From: DTKY01 sp037440765 | GTDB lineage: Bacteria > Acidobacteriota > Terriglobia > Bryobacterales > Bryobacteraceae | Assembly (NCBI GenBank): GCA_037440765.1 | Contig: JBBITL010000019.1 | Coordinates: 15,530 to 79,529 of the forward strand | Direction: 5' to 3' | Length of the DNA: 64,000 bases | In this document: positions 9,049 through 17,928 of the stretch, in pieces | How positions within the stretch are numbered: the stretch's first letter is position 1 | Layout of the letters: every line of letters starts with the position of its first letter | Notes under the pieces: model-generated | Told to the model about the DNA's origin: nothing | Seen by the model: only the letters and a program-made list of their open reading frames with translations | Database searches by the model: none | Program-made: the position numbers and the translations under genes

Positions 9049-10236
9049 GTGCGGATCCTCCTGTTCACGGGCAAGGGGGGAGTGGGCAAGACCAGCCTGG
9101 CCGCGGCGACCGGAGTGCGTCTGGCGCAGTCGGGCCACCACACCCTGGTCATGAGCGTGGACCCCGCTCACAGCCTGGCCGACTCGTTCGACCTCGCGGC
9201 CGGTCTTTTCCAGGACGCCACCAGCGATCCCTTCCCCGTGCGCGACCGCCTCGACATCCAGGAAGTGAGCATTCAGAAGGAGATCAAACGCCACTGGAAA
9301 GCGATCTCCTCCTACGTCGTGTCCGTGCTGCGCACCACCGGCATCAGCGATGTGGAGGCCGAAGAACTGGCCATCCTCCCCGGCATGGAGGAACTGAGCG
9401 CCATGATGCACGTCAACCAGTACCGCCGCGAGCGCCGCTACGACGTGATCGTACTGGATTGCGCGCCCACCGCCGAAAGCCTGCGTTTCGTCAGCATGCC
9501 CACCACGCTCGACTGGTACATGAAGCACATCTTCCCCTACCAGCGCAGCCTGCTGAAGGCCGTGCGTCCGCTGGCCAACAGGGTCTCGCCGGTGGAACTC
9601 CCCCCGGACAGCTACTTCGCCAACGTTAAGGACCTGTTCGCCCGGCTGGCGGGCGTCGAGGAGGCGTTGCAGGACCCGAAGGTGACCAGCGTGCGGCTGG
9701 CCACGAATCCCGAGAAGATGGTCCTCCGCGAGACCCAGCGCGCCTACGTATACTTCTCGCTCCACGGCCTGACGGTGGACACGGTGATCGTCAACCGCGT
9801 CCTGCCCCCCGTGGTGAGCGACGCTTACTTTGACCGCTGGCATCGCTCGCAGGATCGCATTCTCCGGGAGATCGAAGAGTACTTCGCGCCGGTCCCGGTG
9901 AAAACCGTCCCCCTTTACCGGGAGGAGGTCCTGGGAGTGGAGCGCCTGGAGCGCCTTGCGGAAACGCTCTATCCCGGCGGCGAGGACCCCGCAATTCTCA
10001 CGCGCGTTGAGCGCCCCTACAACTTCGTCAAGCGCGACGGCAGTTATGAAGTGCGCCTGCAACTCCCCTTTGCCGCCAAGGGCGAGATCGGCCTGTTCAA
10101 GAAGGGAGACGAACTGGTCGTGGAAGTCGGCAGCCTGCGCCGCCACATCGGGCTGCCCACGTCGATGGCCGGCCTGACCCCGACCCGGGCCAGGCTGGAC
10201 CACAAACTGCTGACAGTGGAAATGAAGGAGGCGTAG
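9049..10236 (+). CDS. ArsA/Get3-type ATPase with C-terminal HSP20-like domain
   Basis: The 395-residue protein begins directly with a deviant Walker A loop (GKGGVGKTS), followed by the switch segments DPAHSLADSFD and DCAPTAESLR of the ArsA/Get3 family. After residue about 320 comes an ArsA_HSP20-type beta-sandwich (from RPYNFVKRDGSYEV to the end). Bacterial proteins of this shape are often named arsenite-transporting ATPase, but no arsB, arsR or arsC is nearby, so a role in protein or membrane-protein handling is as likely. The GTG start is preceded by GATAAT at six bases. The next gene begins two bases after the stop, implying an operon. Confidence 0.88.
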   Translation: MRILLFTGKGGVGKTSLAAATGVRLAQSGHHTLVMSVDPAHSLADSFDLAAGLFQDATSDPFPVRDRLDIQEVSIQKEIKRHWKAISSYVVSVLRTTGISDVEAEELAILPGMEELSAMMHVNQYRRERRYDVIVLDCAPTAESLRFVSMPTTLDWYMKHIFPYQRSLLKAVRPLANRVSPVELPPDSYFANVKDLFARLAGVEEALQDPKVTSVRLATNPEKMVLRETQRAYVYFSLHGLTVDTVIVNRVLPPVVSDAYFDRWHRSQDRILREIEEYFAPVPVKTVPLYREEVLGVERLERLAETLYPGGEDPAILTRVERPYNFVKRDGSYEVRLQLPFAAKGEIGLFKKGDELVVEVGSLRRHIGLPTSMAGLTPTRARLDHKLLTVEMKEA

Positions 10237-10238
10237 TC

Positions 10239-10460
10239 ATGAAGAGGAAAGAGGCCGCGACACACCCTGTACAGTGCCTGTGCATGGGCATGGGACCCAA
10301 GCTGACCGAGATGCTCCAGTGCCGCTCGGAGGCGGCCGCCGGCCACCTGCGCAACGCCCGTGTCGAGTTCCTCAAGGCCCTGCGCACGCTGATCGACGAG
10401 CGCATCAGCGAGCTCTCCCGCGCTCAGAAGAAGAGGGGAACCGCGGTCCGGGTCGAGTGA
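10239..10460 (+). CDS. Small conserved-looking helical protein following the ArsA-like ATPase
   Basis: This 73-residue protein is not recognised. Its N-terminal third contains a Cys-rich stretch (QCLCMGMG) and a further Cys (LQCRSE); the rest is predicted amphipathic helix rich in Arg and Glu, ending in a basic tail. The ATG lies two bases after the ATPase stop with AAGGAGG just upstream, and its own stop overlaps the GTG of the glycosyltransferase (GTGA). The tight spacing suggests a partner or accessory to the ATPase, which is inference. Confidence 0.7.
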   Translation: MKRKEAATHPVQCLCMGMGPKLTEMLQCRSEAAAGHLRNARVEFLKALRTLIDERISELSRAQKKRGTAVRVE

Positions 10461-11572
10461 GCCGGGGCCACCCCGCCGGCCCGGCACCGGGGCCTTCCGC
10501 TTCGCCGCCTGAGCGCGTAAGGCTGGCCTTCCTGACGGCCACGCCTCTGAACCCCTTTGAGGGCAGCGGCACGTTCGCGGGGGTCACCGCGCTGGCCGCG
10601 GGATTGAGGGCGCTCGGCCACGAAGCGGAGGTCCTGACGCCGGACACGGACCTCCCCGTGTACACGCTGCGGCGCGTCTGGTTCAACGAACAACTGCGGG
10701 GGCGGCGCTGGGAGCCGTTTGACCTGGTGGTGGGTTTCGACATGGACGGCTACCGGATCGCGGGCCGCACCGGACGTCCGCACATCGCTTCGATCAAGGG
10801 CGTGATAGCCGACGAGATGCGCTTCGAGTGCGGGCTCACCAGGCTGAGCATGTCGCTCCAGGCCGCCTGCGAGGCGCGGCATGCAAAGCGCGCGGACCTG
10901 GTGGTGACCACCAGCCGCTACGCCGCCCGGCGCCTGGAGGAACTCTACGGCCCCCGGCGGCCAGTCGCCATCGTGCCGGAACTGATCGACCTGGCGGCCT
11001 GGAACCGGTTGTTCCGCCGGAACCCGGCCCGGCCGAACCCGGATGAGTTCACGGTTCTCTCTGTCGGCCGGTTCTACCCCCGCAAGCGCTTCGATGTCCT
11101 TCTGGAAGCGGCGGCGCTGCTCAGGCGCGATCTGCCCGAACTGAGGGTGAGGATTGTGGGCAACGGTCCGGAAAGAGCGCGACTCCTGAACATCTGGCGC
11201 CGCCTGCGCCTGGAAGGAGTGGTTCGCTGGCTCGGCGATTTGTCTCAGGACGAGCTGGCCAGGGAGTACAACCGTTGCGATGCTTTCTGCCTGGCCAGCG
11301 TTCAGGAAGGCTTCGGGATCGTGTTCCTGGAGGCCATGGCCGCCGGGAAGCCCATAGCGGCTGCACGGGCGGCGGCAGTGCCGGAAGTCGTCGAACACGG
11401 CCTGCTCGTCGAACCGGATAGCGCCGAGGCGCTGGCCGACGGACTCCGGCGGCTGTGGCGGGACCCCGGTCTGCGCGGCCGCCTGGCCGAGGCCGGGTCG
11501 CGGTCCGTCCTCATGTACAATACTCCAGAGGTCTCGCAGCGGTTTCTGACCGAGGCTGGCCGCCTCCTATGA
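10457..11572 (+). CDS. GT4 family glycosyltransferase
   Basis: The GTG at 10457 overlaps the preceding stop and gives 371 residues; the N-terminal 20 residues are low complexity before the Rossmann core RLAFLTATPLNPFEGSG. The C-terminal half holds the family-4 features: VGRFYPRKRFDVLLEA, VGNGPERARLL and the EX7E element in QEGFGIVFLEAMAAGKP, which binds the nucleotide sugar. It is a retaining GT-B enzyme; donor and acceptor are unknown. The stop overlaps the ATG of the DUF5916 gene, so four genes from 9049 onward look co-transcribed. Confidence 0.88.
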   Translation: MSRGHPAGPAPGPSASPPERVRLAFLTATPLNPFEGSGTFAGVTALAAGLRALGHEAEVLTPDTDLPVYTLRRVWFNEQLRGRRWEPFDLVVGFDMDGYRIAGRTGRPHIASIKGVIADEMRFECGLTRLSMSLQAACEARHAKRADLVVTTSRYAARRLEELYGPRRPVAIVPELIDLAAWNRLFRRNPARPNPDEFTVLSVGRFYPRKRFDVLLEAAALLRRDLPELRVRIVGNGPERARLLNIWRRLRLEGVVRWLGDLSQDELAREYNRCDAFCLASVQEGFGIVFLEAMAAGKPIAAARAAAVPEVVEHGLLVEPDSAEALADGLRRLWRDPGLRGRLAEAGSRSVLMYNTPEVSQRFLTEAGRLL

Positions 11573-13740
11573 GGCTCGGTCTTCTTCGTAGAGCAGCCCT
11601 CAGCCTTGCGCTGTCGGTCGCCGGTTGCCATGCCGGCGACGCCGGCCCGAGTCTTCGGGTCACCAAGTCGCCGGACCCTGTGCGCCTGGACGGACGTCTC
11701 GACGAGCCGGCCTGGCGGCTGGCCGAGGCCGTGGTGCTGACCCAGCAATCGCCGCGTCCGGGTGAATCCACGCCTTTCCGCACCGAGGTGCGGGTGCTGC
11801 TGGTTGGCCGGTTGTTGTACTTCGGCTTCTTGTGCACGGACCCGAACCCCGAGCGTATCGCAGTGCGCACCATGCAATTCGACAACTCGATGCCCGGCGA
11901 CGACACGGTGGGGGTCGCGCTCGATCCGTACGGAGACAGGCGCACCGGCTATGCTTTCAGGATCAACGCAGCCAGCACCCGCGCCGACGGCCTCATCAAC
12001 AACCCCGAACGGATCTCGGGCGACTGGGACGGCATCTGGGACGCGCGCACGGCGAGAACGCCCGAAGGGTGGTCGGCCGAGATCGAAATTCCGAGCCACA
12101 CGCTGAACTTCACGCCGGGCCTGACGGCCTGGGGGCTGAACTTGGAGCGCATCGTGTCCCGGGAGCAGCTCGTGCTGCGCTGGGCCTCTCCGACCCTGGA
12201 TTCGTTCGCGGCCGACATGAGCCGGGCGGGCCTGATGTACGGCATGGAGGAGATCGAGCAGGGACGAGGCCTGGAGCTCACGCCATACTGGACCGGGCGC
12301 ACAAGGGAGGTGTTCTCCCAAGGGGCCAGAAACTGGCAGGGCGCCGGGGGATTGGATTTCACCTGGCGCATCACCCCGCAAATGGCCGCGGTCTTCACGG
12401 CCAATACAGATTTCGCGGAAACCGAGGTGGACACGCGTCAAATCAACATCACCCGCTTTCCGCTGTTCTTTCCCGAGAAGCGCGCGTTCTTCCTGGAAGG
12501 GTCCAGCCAGTTCGATTTCGGCCCCGGGCTGGGCCGCGCCTTCATCCCGTTCTTCAGCCGGCGAATCGGTCTTCTGGGTGGCCAGCAGGTACCGATCGAC
12601 GCCGGAGTGAAGTTGAACGGCCGGATTGGCCGCTGGCGGCTGGGGCTGGTGGACGTCCAGACACGCGAGACGACCTTCGCCCCTTCAACGAACCTGTTCG
12701 CCGGGCGGGCCTCCTACGACGTGGACCGCAATCTGAGGGTAGGCGCGCTGGTGACCGCCGGCGATCCCGCCGGCAAGCGAGACAACACCCTGGTGGGGTT
12801 TGACGCCCTGTGGCGCACGTCCAGATTCCGCGGCAACAAGAATTTTCTGATCGGCGGATGGGCAGCCGCCAGCGCGGGAGATCTGGCGCCGGGAAGGCGT
12901 TCCGGCTGGGGATTCAAGGTGGACTACCCCAACGACCTGGCCGACTGCTACATCGGCGCGCAGGAATTCGGGGATGCGCTCACACCGCTGCTCGGCTATC
13001 TGCCCCGCCCCGGCACCCGGCAGTACCAGGGCGGGTGCCGGATCAGCCCCAGACCGTCGAAGGACGGGCCCTTCGGATGGATCCGGCAGGCGTCTTTTTC
13101 GAACTACTACACCCGGGTCACGAACCTAAAAGGCGTCAATGAGTCGTGGAGCTTCCTGTTTACGCCGCTGGCGGCGCAGATGGAGTCGGGCGAGAGTCTC
13201 CGTTTCACCTGGACGCCCCAGTACGAGTACCTGGCGGCGCCCTTCGAGATCGTCAAGGGCCGCGCCATCGCTCCCGGAGGGTATCGCTTCGACCGGTTCG
13301 CGGCGCTGGCCATGACCAGCCCCCACCGGCCGTTCATCGTCAGCTATTCCTCGACCTGGGGAACATTCTACGACGGGCGCTTGAACCAATACGCCGGGAC
13401 GGTGAACTGGACCTCGTCCGACGGGCGGGTGCAGCTCGGCCTGGGCGGCGAGAACAACTTCGGCTGCTTGCAAGCCGGCCGGTTCGTTCAGCGATTGTGG
13501 CAGTTCAGAACCAGCATGGCCTGGAGCCCGCGCGTGGTGCTGACGAGTTTCGTCCAGTACGACACTACCTCGAATAATGTAGGCGCCAATACACGGCTCC
13601 GCTGGACCATGAAGCCGGGCCGCGAAATCTTCTTCGTCTGGAATCGCGGCTGGCTGAGACTGCTGGAACGGCCCGAGTTGACTCTCATCCCGGACAGCGA
13701 GTTGCTCGCCCTGAAGTTCCGCTGGACGTTCCGCATGTAG
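11569..13740 (+). CDS. DUF5916 outer-membrane protein with CBM9-like N-terminal domain
   Basis: A 723-residue protein with a carbohydrate-binding-like domain (about residues 35-215, including PVRLDGRLDEPAWRLAEA and the DDTVGVALDPYGDRRTGYAF stretch), followed by a region rich in alternating aromatic strands that should form a beta-barrel ending in the typical C-terminal aromatic strand (LALKFRWTFRM). The family is common in Acidobacteriota and Bacteroidota, with no established function. The signal sequence ends in a lipobox-like SVAGC (Cys20), unusual for a barrel protein. The 3' end overlaps the convergent dnaE2-like gene by 56 bases. Confidence 0.82.
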   Translation: MRLGLLRRAALSLALSVAGCHAGDAGPSLRVTKSPDPVRLDGRLDEPAWRLAEAVVLTQQSPRPGESTPFRTEVRVLLVGRLLYFGFLCTDPNPERIAVRTMQFDNSMPGDDTVGVALDPYGDRRTGYAFRINAASTRADGLINNPERISGDWDGIWDARTARTPEGWSAEIEIPSHTLNFTPGLTAWGLNLERIVSREQLVLRWASPTLDSFAADMSRAGLMYGMEEIEQGRGLELTPYWTGRTREVFSQGARNWQGAGGLDFTWRITPQMAAVFTANTDFAETEVDTRQINITRFPLFFPEKRAFFLEGSSQFDFGPGLGRAFIPFFSRRIGLLGGQQVPIDAGVKLNGRIGRWRLGLVDVQTRETTFAPSTNLFAGRASYDVDRNLRVGALVTAGDPAGKRDNTLVGFDALWRTSRFRGNKNFLIGGWAAASAGDLAPGRRSGWGFKVDYPNDLADCYIGAQEFGDALTPLLGYLPRPGTRQYQGGCRISPRPSKDGPFGWIRQASFSNYYTRVTNLKGVNESWSFLFTPLAAQMESGESLRFTWTPQYEYLAAPFEIVKGRAIAPGGYRFDRFAALAMTSPHRPFIVSYSSTWGTFYDGRLNQYAGTVNWTSSDGRVQLGLGGENNFGCLQAGRFVQRLWQFRTSMAWSPRVVLTSFVQYDTTSNNVGANTRLRWTMKPGREIFFVWNRGWLRLLERPELTLIPDSELLALKFRWTFRM

Positions 13741-16696
13741 GGGGCTGCCTGAGCCGGATGGCGTTGAGCAAGACCCCCTTGCGGTTGTCGAAAGGCTCGG
13801 CCAGCGCGGTGACGGCCACCACGGGATTGACCGTGAGGTGGCCAAAGCGCCGGTAGGCGCCGGTAAACAGCGACACTTCGACGAAACCGGTGCGGTCGGC
13901 CAGGGTTAGGAACTTCATCGCGCCTCGGCCGGTGGGGTGAATCCGCTCGGCCACGATCAGGCCGCAGACCTCGATCTCGCGGTCCATGCAGCGGCTGACC
14001 TCCGCGGCTGGCACGTAGCGCGACCAGTCCACCTCCGGCGCGAAGTAGTCGAGCGGGTGACAGCTCACCGGGAAGCCCAGCAGTTCGTGTTCCCAATGCG
14101 GCCCAGCAGGGGCATGGCGTTGCCGGACCCCCACGGGGTCAGGCAGCAGTCCCGGAGCACCCCCGGATTTCTTCGACTCCAGCCGGCACAACCGCCAGAA
14201 CAGCCGCCCGCGCGGCTCATTGAGCGAATCGAGCGCGCCGACTTTCAGCAGGGCCAGCCATTCGGCGCGCGAGGGGCGCACCAGCCGGTAGAACTCGCCC
14301 GCATCCCGGAAAGGCCGTGAGGCGAGGATGCGCTCCAGCGTCCCGGCGGTCATGCCCTTCACCTGGTCGAGCGGCAGGCGCACGGTGTCGCCGCGCACCA
14401 GGAAGCGCGGCTCGGAGAGGTTCACATCCGGCGCCAGGAACCGCGCTCCCTGCCGCAGCGCTTCCAGCACGTAGAAGATGGGGGAGTAGAAGCCCCGGCG
14501 GTTCGAGAGCACCGCCGCCAGGAATTCGATCGGGTACCGCGTCTTAAGGTACGCGCCCTGGAAGGCTTCCACCGCATAGGCCGCCGAGTGGGCCTTGTTG
14601 AACATGTAGCCGGCGAAGTCCTCGACCAGCGCCCATACCGCTTCGGCCTCCCCGGCAGTGTGGCCGGCGGCGAGCGCGCCGGCGCGGAACTCCCCGCCCA
14701 GTTCCGCGATCTTACGCCGGTCTTTGTTCTTGACCAGCGCGCGGCGCAGGATGTCGGCGCGCCCCCAGGGCATCCCGGCGAATCCGTTGGCGACCAGAAG
14801 AATGTGCTCCTCGTAGGCCATCATCCCGTAGGTGTCGGCCAGCAGGGGCTCGAGCGAGGGGTGCGCGTAGGCGGGCGGCTCCAGTCCCTGGTGGCGGCGG
14901 GCGAAGGCGCGCTTCTTGCCCTCGTTGGCGGCGCCCGGCCGGATGATGGACTCGACGGCGGTGAGGCAGTCCAGGTCCCGGCAGTCCGACATGACCAGCA
15001 GGCCGGTCATGGCGGGCGATTCTATGTGGAACACGCCGCGCGCGTTGCCGGTGGCAATGGTGTCCCAGGTGGCCGCATCCTGGAAGTCGATGGCGCCTGG
15101 ATCGGGCGCGTGGCCCCGGTTCTCGCGAATGTTGGCGCAAGCGTCGCGGAGCACGCTCAGGCCCGCCTGCCCCAGCAGGTCCATCTTGAGCAGGCCCAGC
15201 TCCTCGACGTCGTCCATCGCATATTGCGTGGTCAGGTAGCCCTTGGCGCTCATGAACAGGGGCATGCGATCGGCGAGTGGCTCCCCGCTGATCACCAGCC
15301 CGCAGGGGTGCATGGAAGCGTGCCGCGGGATGCCATCCAGGCGCGAGGCCATCTTCAGAACGGTGCGGTAGGGTTCCTCCTGCCAGGGCAGATGACGGCA
15401 CTCGGGCAGGGTCCCGGCCACGGTCCCTGCATCGCCCATGAAGCGGGGCATGTGCTCGGTGAAGCGCCGAACCTCGCGCTCGGGGATGCCGTAGACCTTG
15501 GCGATATCGGCCACGGCGGCGCGCCCCTGGAAGGTGTTGAACGCGCCGATCATGGCCACGTGCTCCCGGCCGTAGCGTTCGAAGACGTACCGGACCACGT
15601 CTTCGCGGCGGTCCCAGGGCAGGTCGAGGTCGATGTCAGCGAGCTTGGCGAACTGCATGCGCTCGCGGTTAAGGAAGCGCTCGAAGGACAACCCGAAACG
15701 GAAGGGGCAGACGTTGCTGATCCCCAGCGCATAGCACACCAGACTGCCGGCGGCGCTGCCGCGGGCCAGGGTCCCGATCCCTTGCCCGCCGGCCCAGCGC
15801 ACGATGTCGGCGAAGATGAGGAAGTACTCGGCATAGCCGACCTCTTCAATGACGTTCAGTTCCCGCTCCAGCCGCGACCATACCTCGGGCTTGGGCGCGG
15901 GGGCGTAACGGCGCGCGACGCCTTCCCTTGCCAGGCGACGCAGCAGGCCCGCCGCGGTGTCCTCCGGGGGGGTGTCGAAGGGCGGGAACAGGATGTCACC
16001 CAGGTCGAAATCAAAGCAGCAACGTTCGGCTATAAGTTGAGTGTTTTGAATGCATTGCGTGGATGATTGAAAGTACTGCATCATCTCCTGCGGCGAGTGC
16101 ATATGATAATCGCCCGGCCCGTGTTTGGCGTGGTGTTCGTGGCCAAGCATGGTGAGGGTTCGCATGGAGGCAAGGATGTCGTACAGCAACCGGCCGGCCC
16201 GGGAGCGGTAGTGCGCCTCGGCGGTGGCGACTACAGGGACGCGCAGGCGGCGTCCATGGCGAAGGTTCCCCCGGTTCTGCGGGGTGACGGTGAGAGCGAA
16301 GTTTCGCCCGTAGATTTCCAGGTGCGCGGGGTCGGCGGCGCCGGACAGGCAGATGAGGCCGTCGCGAAAGCGGTTGAGGTCTTCGATGGTTGGGCCGCCG
16401 GTGTGTTCGACGCGGGTGGTGAGGAGGCGGCAGAGGTTGCGGTAGCCTCTGGCGTTCTCGACGAGCAGGATCAAGGAGTCGCCGCTGGCGGTTGTCACCT
16501 GGCTGCCGATGACGGGGCGGACACCGGCCGCGCGGGCAGTCTTGTAGAACTGTACGGCGCCGGCCAGGGAGTCGCGGTCCACGAGTCCGACGGCGGGCAT
16601 GCGGTACTCGACGGCGGCCGCGACGATGTCGCTGGTGGACATGGCGCTGTCGAGCAGCGAGTAGTGGCTGTGGTTATGGAGGGCGACGTATGGCAC
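13685..16696 (-). CDS. dnaE2: DNA polymerase III alpha-type polymerase, DnaE2/ImuC-like
   Basis: A 1003-residue C-family polymerase, shorter than a replicative DnaE and in the size range of error-prone DnaE2/ImuC. Domains in order: PHP (LHNHSHYSLLD at residue 6), palm with the paired Asp in ADIDLDLPWDRRED and the third Asp in LLKMDLLGQAG, fingers, a helix-hairpin-helix region (QVKGMTAGTLERIL) and a C-terminal OB fold (VCGLIVAERIHPTGRG). DnaE2 serves SOS-induced translesion synthesis with ImuA/ImuB, which are not adjacent here. The GTG start has no Shine-Dalgarno and lies seven bases from a 14-base palindrome that may be its operator. DnaE1 identity cannot be excluded by eye. Confidence 0.8.
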   Translation of the reverse strand: MPYVALHNHSHYSLLDSAMSTSDIVAAAVEYRMPAVGLVDRDSLAGAVQFYKTARAAGVRPVIGSQVTTASGDSLILLVENARGYRNLCRLLTTRVEHTGGPTIEDLNRFRDGLICLSGAADPAHLEIYGRNFALTVTPQNRGNLRHGRRLRVPVVATAEAHYRSRAGRLLYDILASMRTLTMLGHEHHAKHGPGDYHMHSPQEMMQYFQSSTQCIQNTQLIAERCCFDFDLGDILFPPFDTPPEDTAAGLLRRLAREGVARRYAPAPKPEVWSRLERELNVIEEVGYAEYFLIFADIVRWAGGQGIGTLARGSAAGSLVCYALGISNVCPFRFGLSFERFLNRERMQFAKLADIDLDLPWDRREDVVRYVFERYGREHVAMIGAFNTFQGRAAVADIAKVYGIPEREVRRFTEHMPRFMGDAGTVAGTLPECRHLPWQEEPYRTVLKMASRLDGIPRHASMHPCGLVISGEPLADRMPLFMSAKGYLTTQYAMDDVEELGLLKMDLLGQAGLSVLRDACANIRENRGHAPDPGAIDFQDAATWDTIATGNARGVFHIESPAMTGLLVMSDCRDLDCLTAVESIIRPGAANEGKKRAFARRHQGLEPPAYAHPSLEPLLADTYGMMAYEEHILLVANGFAGMPWGRADILRRALVKNKDRRKIAELGGEFRAGALAAGHTAGEAEAVWALVEDFAGYMFNKAHSAAYAVEAFQGAYLKTRYPIEFLAAVLSNRRGFYSPIFYVLEALRQGARFLAPDVNLSEPRFLVRGDTVRLPLDQVKGMTAGTLERILASRPFRDAGEFYRLVRPSRAEWLALLKVGALDSLNEPRGRLFWRLCRLESKKSGGAPGLLPDPVGVRQRHAPAGPHWEHELLGFPVSCHPLDYFAPEVDWSRYVPAAEVSRCMDREIEVCGLIVAERIHPTGRGAMKFLTLADRTGFVEVSLFTGAYRRFGHLTVNPVVAVTALAEPFDNRKGVLLNAIRLRQPPTCGTSSGTSGRATRCPG

Positions 16697-16703
16697 GATC
16701 TAC

Positions 16704-16717
16704 TGTAAAGTTTTACA
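16704..16717. promoter_or_regulatory. Palindromic operator candidate at the dnaE2-like start
   Basis: TGTAAAGTTTTACA is a perfect 6+6 inverted repeat around GT, with further matching TA/TA two bases outside it. It ends seven bases before the polymerase GTG and overlaps a TACAGT box that could be the -10. A repressor bound here would block transcription, which fits damage-inducible control, possibly by LexA. The acidobacterial LexA motif is not known to me, so the identity of the regulator is open. Confidence 0.45.
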
Positions 16718-16893
16718 CTAAATCGCCTGGCCCTGCAACCCCACAAGAGCCCGTAATCCGTCCGTAAGGGATTTCAGGCTGCATTGCGCATCGCGCCGGG
16801 CGGGGATTTTCAAGGCATGGTGGCTGCCGATCCGATGTGGTTTTGGGGAGAGCGCTGGAGGATTTTCGCCGCCGTAGGATGTAACCTGAGGCT

Positions 16894-17928
16894 ATGAGAC
16901 TCAGCCACATAGCCGAGCGGCTCGGGTGCGAGTTGGCCGGCGACGGCGCGATCGAGATCACGGGAGTGGCTGGCATGGAGCACGCCGGCCCCACCGAACT
17001 CACCTTTCTTGCCAACCCCCGGTATGCCCACAAGGTTAAGGACACGCGCGCGGCCGCCATCCTGACGGCGGAACCGATCCGGGGCCAGGCCATCGCCAGC
17101 CTGGTGTCCTCCAACCCTTACCTGGACTTCGCCCGGGCGCTGGAGATGTTCTACCGGCCCCCGCGCCCCGAGCCGGGCATCCACCCTTCGGCGTCGATCG
17201 CCCCAACCGCGTCTATCGGCGAGGGCTCATATGCCGGCCCCTTCGTGGTGGTTGGAGACGACGCCGTTATCGGACGGAACGCCGTGCTTCACCCGCACGT
17301 GGTCATCTACCCTGGCGCCCGCATCGGAGACTACTTCTGCGCCCACTCGCACGCCGTGGTTAGGGAGTTCTGCCGCATCGGCGACCGGGTGATTCTCCAG
17401 AACGGCGTGGTTGTAGGCGGAGACGGGTTCGGATTCGCGCTGACCAAGGATGGGACGCATTACAAGATCGTGCAGAGCGGCATCACCGTCATCGAGGACG
17501 ATGTCGAGATACAGTCGCTGACCTCGGTGGACCGCGCCACGGTCGGCGAAACGCGAGTCAGGCGCGGAGCCAAGCTCGACAGCCTGGTGCAGGTGGGCCA
17601 CGCCTGCGTGGTGGGGGAGGACAACATCATCTGCGCCCAGACCGGCCTGGCAGGCAGTTCCATACTCGGGAAGAGCGTGCTGCTCGCCGGCCAGGTGGGG
17701 GTCTCAGGACACCTGACCATCCACGACAGGGCCGTCGTATACGCTCAGAGCGGGGTGGGCGGGGATGTCGAGGCGGGCGCCACGATTTCAGGCTCTCCGG
17801 CCTTCGACGCCGCCCTGTGGCGCCGCGCGGTGGCCTCGTTCCCGAAGCTGCCGGAACTGGTCAAGACGGTGCGAGAATTGAAGAAGCGCGTCGAGGAAGT
17901 GGCCGGCGCGCCGGGAACCCATGATTGA
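16894..17928 (+). CDS. lpxD: UDP-3-O-(3-hydroxyacyl)glucosamine N-acyltransferase
   Basis: LpxD adds the second 3-hydroxyacyl chain in lipid A biosynthesis, so this cell makes lipopolysaccharide. The 344-residue protein has the N-terminal uridine-binding domain (to about residue 95), a left-handed beta-helix of hexapeptide repeats (IHPSASIAPTASIGEGSYAG onward), the catalytic His at about 236 in VQVGHACVVG and a C-terminal helix. Length matches the family. The last eight bases overlap the following LOG gene. Other raetz-pathway genes are not in the window. Confidence 0.96.
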   Translation: MRLSHIAERLGCELAGDGAIEITGVAGMEHAGPTELTFLANPRYAHKVKDTRAAAILTAEPIRGQAIASLVSSNPYLDFARALEMFYRPPRPEPGIHPSASIAPTASIGEGSYAGPFVVVGDDAVIGRNAVLHPHVVIYPGARIGDYFCAHSHAVVREFCRIGDRVILQNGVVVGGDGFGFALTKDGTHYKIVQSGITVIEDDVEIQSLTSVDRATVGETRVRRGAKLDSLVQVGHACVVGEDNIICAQTGLAGSSILGKSVLLAGQVGVSGHLTIHDRAVVYAQSGVGGDVEAGATISGSPAFDAALWRRAVASFPKLPELVKTVRELKKRVEEVAGAPGTHD

